From positions 11,910,001 to 11,974,000 of the forward strand of contig JAJKFL010000004.1 in NCBI GenBank assembly GCA_021186555.1: a DNA stretch of 64,000 nt. Direction: 5' to 3'. Positions 1 to 10,215 of the stretch are shown piece by piece (the first letter of the stretch is position 1; every line of letters begins with the position of its first letter). The DNA is from Reticulitermes speratus. Taxonomy: Eukaryota > Arthropoda > Insecta > Blattodea > Rhinotermitidae. The notes under the pieces are model-generated. The model did no database searches and was not told the origin of the DNA. It saw only the letters and a program-made list of their open reading frames with translations. The translations under genes and the position numbers were made by a program.

Positions 1-880
1 GTGAATACTCTATAATATTTACACGCAGATTTACAAAAACCCAGTTTTACGGACGGTTTCAAACGGCAAAAAAAAAACCCCCCACGCAGTTTATACAGGT
101 TTTTGCTCTAAAGATACATCTCAGTTCTCCGTGATGTGGAATGATCCCAATGCCAGTGTAATACCCTGAAGTAATTTCATGAAACTTTTCTGCAAATTAG
201 CAGTGAGAACTTTGCCATCCGTAACAGTGTTAGGTTTATCAGCATTACTGAAAAAGTACGGCCACGTTTAAGGCTACTTTATTTTTAAATAATTATGTTA
301 ATTTAAGCGTGAAAGGGATAAACCTATGTACGAAATTTAATAATTTTAAATACACAGACTTTTATGGTTTGTTCTGAGATATAGTACGTGTCTTACTTTG
401 TGTTGAGCATTAAAATGTTTATAAATGTCGCACGGTTACTTTAACGTAGGTGTGGGATTCAGTACCGGAAATGTGAATAAAAGAATCTTAAGATTTAAGG
501 GAATAACAGAATTACATTTGCAGTGTGTTAGAGTTAACTAATGATATGACAGTCCTACGGGAAACTGTTGAAATCGTCAGAATGAAACCACGAAATTCAA
601 CCGTGAGTGAAATGTCTTTGAAAATTCAACGGGGAAAACTAGGTAAGGATTCAACACATAACATTTCATATGACCCACATTCATATATTACAGCCCACGA
701 GTGAATTTCTTACATCACGATTTCAATAAATGTACAGGTTCTGTATCTTTATCGGTAATGTTCGAAACTGGAATATCGACTGAAGCGTAGATATCTCTCC
801 CTGCCGTTCCTTTGCTGGCATCTTGTGTCCAGTTCTTGAACTAGGAGGCGTACTAATAATCCAGACTCAATAAGACACAC
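1..880. other. Unannotated AT-rich sequence
   Basis: I see no coding potential, tandem repeat or recognised element in this stretch, apart from a short A/C homopolymer run near 67-83. It looks like old unique or fully decayed repeat DNA. Confidence 0.5.
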
Positions 881-908
881 ACATCATCGGTCAAAACCGT
901 ATACTGTA

Positions 909-1196
909 AACGGTAAAGGTAAAGTTCTCCCTAGAACAGGCCACGAAGGCCCAGAGGGGGAGTAGAGGTATAGCTCTACTCTTTCTTTAACCTCGGCACT
1001 AGATGAGGGTGGGTAGTCAACTCCACGCCCCAACCGCTTTACCCCCGGGAAAGAGACCCGGTACCCATTATAGAGGAGGCAGAGTGGGCCCCAGGGCCGG
1101 TCTGGACGGGTGCGGAAAATCTCGCCCCCACAGGATTCGATCCCCGGACCGTCCAGCCCGTAGCGAGTCGCTATACCGACTGAGCTATCGCGGCCC
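909..1196 (-). mobile_element. SINE-A copy, full length, with 16-bp target-site duplication
   Basis: A tRNA-derived SINE read on the minus strand. Its head, near 1195, has an A-box-like TAGCTCAGTCGGTATAGCGA and a B-box-like GGGATCGAATCC, so it would carry an internal RNA polymerase III promoter. The body runs leftward and ends in a TTTACC-rich tail. The flanking direct repeat AAAACCGTATACTGTA is seen at 893-908 and again at 1197-1212, a 16-bp TSD typical of LINE-mediated integration. It encodes no protein. The ORFs on either strand here are incidental. Other copies lie near 1.7, 7.6, 16.2, 40.4, 45.2, 50.7, 51.2, 60.1 and 62.1-62.9 kb. Confidence 0.93.
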
Positions 1197-1405
1197 AAAA
1201 CCGTATACTGTAGACCGACAGATCTACTGGTTACGTCACCTCATAGAATAAGTGGTTATCGACGTTTCAGAGAAAGCTGATGTCCAATTTTCACTATGAA
1301 GATTAGGGCAGAAAGTTCGTCTGCAGTAATGAGACTACACGCGACTGCACTGGAGACCCTACGTGCTGGAGAAGGCTGCAATTAGAGACTAGAAAAGGTA
1401 CTCTC

Positions 1406-1562
1406 ATCGAGGTGTAAGTCGGTAGCTTGTTACCGACGTTTCGGGACAACATATCGTCCCATCTTAAGGGTAAAATACTCTACAGTTGAAGATGGCGCCG
1501 ATATGTGTTCCCGAAACGTCGGTAATGAGCTACCAACCTACACGGCGCAACAATCCAGAAGA
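1406..1562. repeat. Fold-back element, GTTTCG family
   Basis: An imperfect inverted repeat. The left arm contains GGTAGC..GTTACCGACGTTTCGGGA and the right arm its complement TCCCGAAACGTCGG..GAGCTACC. The loop holds GAAGATGGCGCC. The outer right side reads into a CTACACGGCG block shared with other members. No transposase is encoded. It is probably a non-autonomous element. Confidence 0.7.
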
Positions 1563-1689
1563 GGGAGGCCTCAACCACTCCGCCGCGGATGCCTCAAATC
1601 TCGCAAATTTCGCATCATTTCTGAGAAACAAGTCTTGACAACCAGTTACTTGACTGAGCTACCCCGGACCATAATGAACAGTTTTAGGT

Positions 1690-1948
1690 AAAGGGCATGC
1701 ACGTGTGCGAGAGGAACAGATGCATTCATTGTTACCTTAGGTACTAGACTGAGGACAGTCAATTGTTTCACGACCCGGCCGCCTTTATCCCCGGGAAAGA
1801 ACACCGGTTCCCATTGTATGAGAGACTGAGTGGACCTCAGAGCGGATCTCGATGTTATGGAGAAGAGAAAAAAGTTTTTCAGCGGGAATCGAACCCGAGG
1901 TCGTCTAGCTCGTAGCGTAGTCACTATACTGACTGAGCTATCCCGCCT
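1690..1948 (-). mobile_element. SINE-A copy, diverged
   Basis: Minus-strand copy of the SINE with a head at about 1870-1948. The A box (TAGCTCAGTCAGTATAGTGA) and B box (GGTTCGATTCC) are recognisable on the minus strand. The body contains the conserved CCCGGGAAAGAACACCGG block. It is more diverged than the copy at 909-1196, and the TSD is unclear. An AAAT-rich simple repeat (1977-2035) borders the head. Confidence 0.8.
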
Positions 1949-1974
1949 CATTTAAAGTAGTTTAAAAGTAGTAA

Positions 1975-2040
1975 AAATAAATAAATAAATAAATAAAATA
2001 AAATATAAAAAAATGAATAAAAATAAAAGTAGTCTAATAA
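1975..2040. repeat. AAAT-type simple repeat
   Basis: AATA/AAAT tetranucleotide microsatellite with interruptions, next to the SINE head. No coding significance. Confidence 0.8.
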
Positions 2041-2792
2041 AACATGAAACTCCAGAATAATTTTGTGGAAATTCTTTTTAGAATTTGGTTTTGTAGGACG
2101 TGAAGTGGATAACACGACTGGGCGCCCCTGTTGGTACGGACGCAACATGCAGGTAAGGCTCGGGATCGTGCATCGTGTATGAACTGTGAATATGGCGGAA
2201 GAGGCAGCTTGGAGGAGATGGGGGGACGGGGGGCATAAGCAAAGCGTCAGAGTTATATACGCGCATTCGAGAGTAAAGAGCAGATACAGCGCGTACTGTG
2301 CACGTCATACAGTTTGAGAGAATAGAGGAGGTCATGGAAAAAAAAAAAAAAAAAGAAGAAATCTTCCATGCATGCCACCATCAGTGCTTAATCGAATATT
2401 ACAAACGGTTTTATGAACTCGTACTGTGCGCAAGGAAGCGAGAAAAATTCACATTTTAAGCGTAGTGTTTTAAAATGTACGTAAGTAATAATGACTGGAA
2501 ATTAAAAAAAAAATGGTACGATTTGAAAGGGAATGTTCAATGACGACATTTTATTTCGCAGACCTATTCCGTCTCACCATACATTCATTACTTCCGGTGG
2601 CTCTAATCCTGTTTTCGCTCCTAAATATAATACATTTATTGCTGTCTCGGAACGCCGTTAGGTTCTCTGAACTGTAAAGGAGAAAACGCAGAAGCTTCAA
2701 GCACCTAAACCAACGAACTATAAAGGAAATGCTTCCATTTTCTTGTAAACATAACACAAAAAGTCACTAGCCGTATTTAAACAATTCAAAGT
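2041..2792. other. Unannotated sequence
   Basis: No recognised element or convincing ORF. It contains an A-rich run at about 2338-2362. Small minus-strand ORFs here have no recognisable domains. Confidence 0.45.
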
Positions 2793-3337
2793 TACAAATT
2801 ATACACCAACAAAATGCACTATTTTCACTTTATATTCTTTATTCTTCAACCCCTACACATGTTTCGGCCATTACAAGGTCATCATCAGGGGCTCGTAAAC
2901 TACGTTCACTTCACATCCAATGTTCAGTACACACTGCAACACACACACACACAACATAAACAGCACATATTTACTTAACTGACCATCCATATATACATAA
3001 CCAAAGCCAAAATTGAAAAACTAACCAATGGTGGAAGACACAACATAAAACTATATTGTTTAATTTTGACATTTTATACGAAAATTGACAAACTTTTTAA
3101 GGATATTATATTCTGTGTTCTTATATATTTTAAACACAGACATTGTAAATAACTGTAATATATAAGACAACGAAACTGGACTAAATGTGATAGCAGACAA
3201 AAACATTGGGTGTGAAGTGAATGTAGTTTACGATCCCCCTGAAGATGGCCTTGTAAAGGCCGAAACATGTGTAGGGGTTGAAGAATAAAGAATATAAAGT
3301 GAAAATATAGTGCATTTTGTTGGTGTGTAATTTGTGA
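2793..3337. mobile_element. Long-armed fold-back element FB-1 with hairpin core
   Basis: Inverted arms of roughly 120-140 bp begin with ACACCAACAAAATGCACTAT at the left and end with the complement at the right (3300-3330). Each arm contains a hairpin core; on the plus strand at about 3238-3272 it reads CTGAAGA, then GGCC-loop-GGCC, then GAAACATGTG. The interior (2950-3180) is AT-rich and non-coding. Related copies lie at about 13.65-15.6 kb and 60.5-61.0 kb. The arms suggest either a MITE or two opposed copies of a retroelement terminal repeat, and I cannot decide between these. Confidence 0.8.
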
Positions 3338-4337
3338 GTTGTTAAAAAATGCACGGTGAAAATAATATGAAATTCAAAGTTTTTTTGATTTACAAAACCA
3401 CCGCCAACATCCACGTACAGTTTGCCCACTGTCCCCAAGTCTGCTCTCAGAGTACATACGTCAGTAATTCTTTATACACTGTAAACACATATGAGTCTGT
3501 GACTGCGAAATGACTATAATAGGCTCCTAAGAAAACAGAACTCGAAAAGAGGTTGAACAAAATCATTTCACAGTCTAAAATCCGTGGTTACTTAACCTAA
3601 AAATCTACTGTCATAAACTGGATATTTTGTAGACACATGTAACTTAAACAACTAATAATTCATATTTTTGCGTTTGAAGTTCTAGTTCAGAAAGTGACGT
3701 CATCTTATTATCATCGTGAGAAAAACTGACTTTGTGTTTAAAGGTGAAAAATTTAACATAAATTTGGATATGACAGGTAAAAAAGACACGGAAGGAACCA
3801 GCAGAAAATAATTTTATGAAACACTTATACGATGAACATATATAATCAATGATACGCCCCTCTGAATTTGTCACTATACGACTTACGAATTTCTCATTGC
3901 CTTTAAGGCCTCTTGGTTGGTTGTTCCACAAAAGAGACATCTATGGAGAACTGTTAAAACTGTGCAACATGTCTGCAACTGAGTCACGAATTTAATGTAT
4001 CATATTACTAAAAATGATAGGCAAAGGAATTCAGTAGGCTTACCCTTGATGAGGGATGATGAACAAGATCAGGGCTGCACAAACCACGGCAGCCTCTACG
4101 TCACAGGGACAACAATTTGCACAAAAATGCCTCTTCACCCTGTAATGTAAAGAATAACACGTTACTATAGAAAAGCCAAGGAAGACTATAAATGGCTGAC
4201 ATTATCGTTTAGGTCTATTAACATTTAGAGGCTCCTGAACACATAAAATCACTGAAAACTAGTTCTCATGATAATGTTGGTGACAGTAATGGCAGTAATG
4301 TACGGTTAATTCCTGTTGGAAGAGAGAATAACAAATA
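3338..4337. other. Unannotated sequence
   Basis: No supported gene or repeat. A minus-strand ORF at 3644-3940 (98 codons) has no recognisable motif, is AT-rich, and is probably chance. Confidence 0.4.
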
Positions 4338-4522
4338 GAGTCAAACTCGGTTATAACGTCATGAAAGGGACTGAATATTTTATGTCGTTATAAACGAGTG
4401 TTGTTATAACAGAGCAGAATAATGTTATGGTTAACAGTGAGAAATTAATCGGTACCACAGAATAACTAATGATATAGGCGAGGTGTCGCCTAAACCGATG
4501 TCGTTATAAGCGGGTTCGATTG
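4338..4522. mobile_element. Pogo-like MITE, 185 bp
   Basis: The terminal inverted repeats read GAGTCAAACTCGGTTATAAC at the left and the complement of ACAATCGAACCCGCTTATAA at the right, flanked by TA on both sides (4336-4337 and 4523-4524). TA duplication and CAGTC..CGnTTATAACG ends are typical of pogo/Tigger-type elements. No transposase is encoded. A second copy in the opposite orientation lies at 55168-55877. After removal of its nested hAT insertion it is also 185 bp. Confidence 0.82.
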
Positions 4523-4684
4523 TATTTCAACGCCGGAGGAAATGACAGGCCTAAACACACACTGATGATAGTGGCGTAGGTTATGCTGATTTTGGTAAAC
4601 ACAAATTAAGACAGTGATGATGAAAGCGATTCCAGTATTTACTATATGTACCGTCAGTTTAACTTTCACAAATTCTACGTTCTG

Positions 4685-5835
4685 CCAACATAGTGTATTT
4701 ATGGGTTTTGTGTGGATCTCAGAACAAACAGCGATTATTTCACTGTACAACATTAACTGACTGGTTTGTGTAACTGAGACGGAGTGTTTACTGCGCGGTA
4801 CGGACTGTATTTATGTGTTTTGTGTGGATCTCAGAACAAACAGCGATTATTTCACTGTACAGCATTAACTGACTGGTTTGTGTAACTGAGACGAAGTGTG
4901 TTTACTGCGCGGTACGGACTGTATTTATGTGTTTTGTGTGGATCTCAGAACAAACAGCGATTATTTCACTGTACAACATTAACTGACTGGTTTGTATAAC
5001 TGAGACGGAGTGTGTTTACTGCGCGGTACGGACTGTATTTATGTGTTTTGTGTGGATCTCAGAACAAACAGCGATTATTTCATTGTACAACATTAACTGA
5101 CTGGTTTGTATAACTGAGACGGAGTGTGTTTACTGCGCGGTACGGACTGTATTTATGTGTTTTGTGTGGATCTCAGAACAAACAGCGATTATTTCACTGT
5201 ACAACATTAACTGACTGGTTTGTATAACTGAGACGGAGTGTGTTTACTGCGCGGTACGGACTGTATTTATGTGTTTTGTGTGGATCTCAGAACAAACAGC
5301 GATTATTTCACTGTACAACATTAACTGACTGGTTTGTATAACTGAGACGGAGTGTGTTTACTGCGCGGTACGGACTGTATTTATGTGTTTTGTGTGGATC
5401 TCAGAACAAACAGCGATTATTTCACTGTACAACATTAACTGACTGGTTTGTATAACTGAGACGGAGTGTGTTTACTGTGCGGTACGGACTGTATTTATGT
5501 GTTTTGTGTGGATCTCAGAACAAACAGCGATTATTTCACTGTACAACATTAACTGACTGGTTTGTATAACTGAGACGGAGTGTGTTTACTGCGCGGTACG
5601 GACTGTATTTATGTGTTTTGTGTGGATCTCAGAACAAACAGCGATTATTTCACTGTACAACATTAACTGACTGGTTTGTATAACTGAGACGGAGTGTGTT
5701 TACTGCGCGGTACGGACTGTATTTATGTGTTTTGTGTGGATCTCAGAACAAACAGCGATTATTTCACTGTACAACATTAACTGACTGGTTTGTATAACTG
5801 AGACGGAGTGTGTTTACTGTGCGGTACGGACTGAA
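4685..5835 (+). repeat. 114-bp tandem array, about ten copies
   Basis: The unit includes TTTTGTGTGGATCTCAGAAC, an ACTGTACAACATTAACTGAC block and TGTTTACTGCGCGGTACGGA. The spacing of a fixed landmark is 114 bp (4801, 4915, 5029, 5143). Copies are nearly identical, differing by single substitutions such as GCGCGG/GTGCGG and TGTAACTG/TATAACTG. It is homologous, in reverse orientation, to the array at 21096-22470. It is non-coding. Confidence 0.95.
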
Positions 5836-6090
5836 TGTTTATGTATAATGTACACTGATTTCAGTATTCAAAGGGTTAATATTCAGGAACTTTAAAGCCG
5901 ACATCTTCCCGCAGTCTCTTCCGTTAATATTAGTTCAGCTTCACAAATTACTGCTACTTCTTCCTTTTAGTTGTCTTCCAATTCAATACGCCTACTTGCT
6001 AAACGTGCATCACAGTCTGAGCTAAGGACAGGAGCCGTGGACAAACAATATATATATATATATATATCTGCATTGCCTGGAATTTGAAAC
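5836..6090. other. Spacer of the fold-back element
   Basis: Unique-looking sequence between the tandem arm and the single inverted unit. It ends with a TA microsatellite at 6047-6067. Confidence 0.6.
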
Positions 6091-6245
6091 ACTCCATCTC
6101 AGTTATACAAACCAGTCAGTTAATGTTGTACAGTGAAATAATCGCTGTTTGTTCCGAGATCCACACAAAACACATAAAATACACTGTGTGGGCAAAACGT
6201 AGAATTGTTGAATGTTGAATATATGGCGGTACATATAGTAACCAC

Positions 6246-6940
6246 TGGCTTTAAAGCATTGAAGCAATGGCATATAAAATAAGCAATTTGCTTTAAAGGG
6301 TTCAAAATTTAAACTTAGAGGAACATCCAAAATATCACCCATTATTATCTTACACAGCACTATTTCTATTTGCCAAATAACAAGAGATTTTTAATCTAAT
6401 TAACTTTCTATAGAAACCACAAACCAAAATACCAGCGTCTAGGCAATGGAATTATGCTCCAGGACTGTGCACAATGTTTTTGTGGAAAGCGAAACAGAAT
6501 GATGGCAGTAACTGGAAGATGAGGCAGCGGGTTGAAATGTAAAGCAAACATGGAATATCCGGGAGACTGACAACTATGAGAAAGTCTGGCAGGAATAGCG
6601 GAGCAGCTACAGCAGGGGAACAATCCGTCGCGATGCCTGACTAGCACGTAGGATGGGAGAAAACGCAAGTGTCGAAAATTTGATGAAACGTCATGGCCTG
6701 ATAGTAAGCAGTCAGAAGCAATGCTGTTATAACATTAGGAACAGATATAAACACTTGCCAAAGCTGTAAGGAGTAACGTCATGCGATGTGCAGTGCAGTA
6801 TGGTGTTTATTATGCAACAGTATGTCTCATAAGTTGTATTACTGAAGTACGGACACGGACCAGCTTAATATGAAGATACAATTATTAAAAAGAGACACTA
6901 TAATTAAAATCCAAATATTATTCGGATGATCAAATCAAGA
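6246..6940. other. Unannotated sequence
   Basis: No recognised repeat. A minus-strand ORF at 6408-6668 has no recognisable domain and no supporting context. Confidence 0.4.
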
Positions 6941-6944
6941 AGAA

Positions 6945-7262
6945 TGAGGTAGGCGGGGCATATAGCACGTATGGGGGAAGGGAGAGGTGCATACAGGATT
7001 TTGGTGGGGAGATCTGAGGGAAGGAGACCACTTGGAAGACCAGGCGTAGATGGAAAGATAATATTAAAATGGATGTTCCAGAAGTGGGATGGGGGGCATG
7101 GACTGGATTGATATGGCTCAGGATAGGGACAGGTGGCGGGCTCTTGTGAGTGCGGTAATGAACCTTCGGGTTCTATAAAACGCGGGGAATTTCTTGACTA
7201 GCTGACGACCTGCTAGCTTCTCAATAAGGACTCTGCTCCATGGAGTCAGTTAGTTAGTTAGT
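6945..7262 (+). mobile_element. LINE 3' end, truncated and frameshifted
   Basis: This is the end of a non-LTR retrotransposon reverse-transcriptase ORF. Across frames it reads AGHIARMGE, then LGRP, then a conserved C-terminus of the form [16 protein letters not shown] before a stop. Next comes a short 3' UTR with the palindromic-looking GACTAGCTGACGACCTGCTA and a tail of GTTA repeats (7246-7262). Frameshifts and a missing 5' part show it is dead. The same 3' end occurs at 37340-37430 and 42816-42964 and, inverted, at 36736-36822. The clade is not assigned. Confidence 0.82.
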
Positions 7263-7578
7263 TGTTACTATAATTAAAATAATACCACGAAATCGGAAGA
7301 GGTAAAGTTACATTTATTGTTAAAAAAAATCCATTGAAAGGAAAATATCGGGCTACAACCCGTAGAAAAAAATTTTTTAAATTCACTCGCAGAATAAAGT
7401 CCACAGTTGTGTAGAGATATGTCGTAGAATGGGTACGAAGGTATATGTCAGGTGATAAACAGGAAATGGAGACGACAATGAGGAAACGGATAAAGCTGAG
7501 AAGTCGTAACATGATGACAGCTAGAATCAAAGCAAAATTATGGTGATGGGTGAAGTTTTTCCTGTGCACGCGATTAAG

Positions 7579-7694
7579 GCGTAGAGGGGGAGTAGAAGTA
7601 TAGCTCCATTCATTCTTAACCTCGTACTAGATAGAGGTGAGTGGTCAACTTCACGCCCCGGCGGCTTTACCACTGGGATAAAACGCCGGTACCG
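7579..7694 (-). mobile_element. SINE-A tail fragment
   Basis: Contains GGGGGAGTAGAAGTATAGCT and the CACGCCCCGGCGGCTTTACC block of SINE-A. The tRNA-like head is missing, so this is a 5'-truncated copy on the minus strand. Confidence 0.75.
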
Positions 7695-7704
7695 ACTGAA
7701 TATA

Positions 7705-8035
7705 AGGCTGATTTAAAATGTGTGTCTTGATTTTCTCTACAACTTTTGTCTGAAACATTTCTCATTCTAAGAAGAATTCAGGGAGATATTATCATAAATG
7801 TACATAGGTCTTCATGTAAAGTACCGTTATTGTTGTCAGATTTTAATGAAAATTGTATGAACTCGACAGATTTTCGAAAAATCCTCAAATATAAAATTTC
7901 ATGAAAGTCTGTCCAACGGGAGCCGAGTTGTTCCATTCGAACGGACGGACAGAAAGACGTGACGGAAGTAATAGTCGCTTTTCTCAATTTTGCGAAGGCG
8001 CCTACAAACTACGTAACACATTTTTTGTCGTGAAG
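7705..8035 (-). repeat. Dispersed repeat family R4, partial copy
   Basis: Shares long blocks with 18745-19130 (same orientation), 34245-34790 and 40978-41500 (opposite orientation). Examples are GACCTATGTACATTTATGAT and ATCTGACAACAATAACGGTA on the minus strand. A conserved peptide-like reading, SLKSDNNNGTLHEDLCTFMI, recurs between copies. No start, stop or catalytic motif supports a functional protein. It may be a fragment of a larger transposon. Confidence 0.75.
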
Positions 8036-8044
8036 GGCCCCGCA

Positions 8045-8275
8045 GCAGATGCTACGGACGCACCGCAGCCTTAAGGCTTATTGTGCAGCCCTGTGATGAA
8101 GAAGTTTTTTTCGTTTTTCCTTGTAATGGAGCACCGGTGGAATGAAACTGACAGGGGAAAACCTGTTCCAGTGCCACTTTATCCACCACAATTCCCACAT
8201 TGACTGACCCGGGATCGAACCCGGGCCTCCGCGGTGAGAGGCCGGCGACTAACCGCCTGAGCCATGGCACGGCTT
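8045..8275 (-). mobile_element. SINE-B, tRNA-headed
   Basis: On the minus strand the head reads CCATGGCTCAGGCGGTTAGT (A-box-like) and GGGTTCGATCCCGGG (B box) at about 8210-8272. It is followed by a CAATGTGGGAATTGTGGTGG body and an AAAAC/GAAG-rich tail. The head is not a functional tRNA because the 3' half lacks an acceptor stem. A single copy was seen in this window. Confidence 0.83.
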
Positions 8276-8409
8276 ACGTAACGCCTTACTAAAAGCTATA
8301 CAATACGTCAAACATTGTCAGGTGCCGAACTTAGGGGCGGCTGGTGGCGCGCTGTGTCCTGCGATGGGTGGAGCAGACGCAGCCAAGGACTGACACATGA
8401 ATTAGGCGG

Positions 8410-8570
8410 TCATAAGACGGGCAGGACGGGTTAAGTCCGGTCCATTACCGGAGCGTCCGCCAGTTCTGTGCTTGAATCCGGGCTTACTGCCTTGGAAACA
8501 ACGTGCCCAGTTCGGGTAGCAGTGGACTAAGCAGCACTGAGCAGTAACCACTGCACAGGTCAGTAATTCA
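8410..8570. repeat. Possible further SINE remnant
   Basis: The GC-rich block with GTGCTTGAATCCGGGCTTAC looks B-box-like, but the A box is unclear. It is followed by an AAT microsatellite, the usual type of tail here. Weak call. Confidence 0.35.
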
Positions 8571-8587
8571 CCGCTGTGGGGTGATAG

Positions 8588-8590
<3 letters not shown>

Positions 8591-8624
<34 letters not shown>

Positions 8625-8625
8625 G
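8591..8625. repeat. AAT microsatellite
   Basis: Uninterrupted AAT trinucleotide run bordering the dispersed repeat at 8640-8850. Confidence 0.95.
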
Positions 8626-8639
8626 GAGTACACAAAACA

Positions 8640-8850
8640 GCCACAATAGGCTCTGCACACATACTGCGGAAAGTACTGATGTAAAGTACAGAACATTGAA
8701 CGTGGGAAATAACATTACATGTAGCATAAATTGTAACTACAGGATAGCTGTAACACTGTGTACCGTAGGAACATGGTTTGTTACAGGTATGTAATTGTAA
8801 ATACACTGCATAATGGTGATAACAATAGTACTAATAATACTAATAATAAA
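8640..8850. repeat. Dispersed repeat R5 bounded by AAT runs
   Basis: Matches 43505-43615 through blocks such as ACATTACATG, GGATAGCTG/AATAGCTGG, AACATGGT, and TACACTGCATAA/TACCCTGCATAA. Both copies are bounded on each side by AAT runs, which suggests a short element with AAT-type ends or targets. Non-coding. Confidence 0.65.
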
Positions 8851-8936
8851 TGATAATGCGACGGCTACAGTTCCAAGCAAATATAACACAGAATAAGAAC
8901 CTTGATTTCAGGCTTCCGCCGCCATGTTGATGTAAT

Positions 8937-9112
8937 CTGTGGTCTTTTGGGTGATTACACGGCGTCGTGTGGTAATTGTTTACCGACGTTTCGGGACGAG
9001 ATGGAATTTCCATCTCGGAATCTTGACCCATTAAGATGGGACCGACACGTTGTCCCGAAACGTCGGTAAATAATTACCACACGACGCCGTGTAATTACCC
9101 AAAAGACCACAG
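8937..9112. repeat. Near-perfect 176-bp palindrome, GTTTCG fold-back family
   Basis: Arms of about 60 bp run from CTGTGGTCTTTTGGGTGATT to its complement, with only a few mismatches. Each inner arm ends in CCGACGTTTCGGGAC or its complement. The loop contains a smaller hairpin (GAGATGG..CCATCTC) and AAGATGGGACCGAC. The high arm identity implies a recent origin or gene conversion between arms. Confidence 0.9.
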
Positions 9113-9119
9113 ATTAAAG

Positions 9120-9530
9120 AGAACAAGAAATTCAATTCAATTCAATTCAATTCTAGTTTATTAATGTGCCGAGTCAACAGCCAGATGGCCAATCACACAA
9201 ACAGCACAACATACAGACACAAATAACAACGGACAATAGACAGGACACAAATGAAACAAACACAACACACAAATGTAAATAATAAAAGAGATAAACGGAA
9301 GAAGATTTGAAACAGGGCGTAAAAAAGAGAAGGAAAATAATTAAACAAATAAAATAGGAAGAAAAAATAACAATTTCCAAGTTTAAGAAAAAAGAAAAAA
9401 TATAGAAACAATGAGAACAGGAGTGGAAGAAAATAAAAAGGTAAGAAGACACAAAAATAAAGTTAGAAAGAAATAAGAACAAAGAAATAATACGGAAGAC
9501 TTAACTAAAAAGCAAAGAGAAGTTTCAGAC
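9120..9530. repeat. Dispersed repeat R6 with ATTCA start
   Basis: Begins with an ATTCA pentamer run (9130-9152), then TTTATTAATGTGCCGAGTCA and an A-rich, AAACACAAC-type body. It is similar to 50966-51090, which also starts with TTCAATTCAA then TTTATTAACGTGC. This looks like a pair of retroelement 3' ends in reverse orientation. The ORFs on the opposite strand are products of A-rich composition. Confidence 0.6.
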
Positions 9531-9725
9531 CAGCTTGTGCCTTTAGAGGTAGTTAGGAAGAGCTAAGGCAGAATAATTGACGAATAGAACAGATTTTTAC
9601 TTGTGACGCAGAAATAAGTGTCGAAACATGTAGCGTACATTGTGTTAACGACGTACACAGAGAAGACGACTTCCTGAGAGGCTACGGGTCGTGCAGTGCG
9701 TCTACCTGTTCTCGGAACACGCAGA
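9531..9725. other. Unannotated spacer
   Basis: No supported feature. Confidence 0.4.
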
Positions 9726-9727
9726 CT

Positions 9728-10215
9728 CATAACAGGCACCTGTATGCGTAACCTGACACGCTCAATACTGCTTGAAGATAATCTACAGGTAGCTACTGAC
9801 AGGCACCTGTATGCTTAATCTGACACGCTCAATACTGCTTGAAGATAATCTACAGGTAGCTAGTGACAGGCACCTGTATGCTTAATCTGACACGCTCAAT
9901 ACTGTTTGAAGATAATCTACAGGTAGCTACTGACAGGCACCTGTATGCTTAATCTGACACGCTCAATACTGCTTGAAGATAATCTACAGGTAGCTACTGA
10001 CAGGCACCTGTATGCTTAATCTGACACGCTCAATACTGTTTGAAGATAATCTACAGGTAGCTACTGACAGGCACCTGTATGCTTAATCTGACACGCTCAA
10101 TACTGCTTGAAGATAATCTACAGGTAGCTACTGACAGGCACCTGTATGCGTAACCTGACACGCTCAATACTGCTTGAAGATGATCTACAGGTAGCTACTG
10201 ACAGGCACCTGTATA
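9728..10215 (+). repeat. 67-bp tandem array, about seven copies
   Basis: Landmark ACAGGCACCTGTATGC repeats every 67 bp (9732, 9799 and onward). Each unit begins with the palindrome CAGGCACCTG and ends with CTACAGGTAGCTA, which can also self-pair. Variants are GCTTAATC/GCGTAACC and CTGCTTG/CTGTTTG. Confidence 0.93.

Larger units (their letters stand above)
4636..6245. mobile_element. Fold-back element carrying the 114-bp array
   Basis: The left end (TTTACTATATGTACC near 4640) and right end (GGTACATATAGTAA near 6228) are inverted repeats. The right arm holds one inverted copy of the 114-bp unit (6090-6180) followed by TACACTGTGTGGGCA. The left arm holds the matching boundary and then about ten tandem units. 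The tandem array is therefore an amplified part of one arm. A TA dinucleotide run (6047-6067) lies near the inner edge of the right arm. No protein is encoded. Confidence 0.72.

Noticed and set aside
884..1251. 104- and 82-codon ORFs
   Set aside because: Both lie on a SINE copy, one on each strand. Similar ORFs recur at every SINE-A copy.
3238..3275. Firm annotation as a hammerhead ribozyme
   Set aside because: Core-like boxes and a conserved stem are present, but an extra base precedes stem II and no stem I was found by eye. Kept as a hypothesis rather than a feature call.
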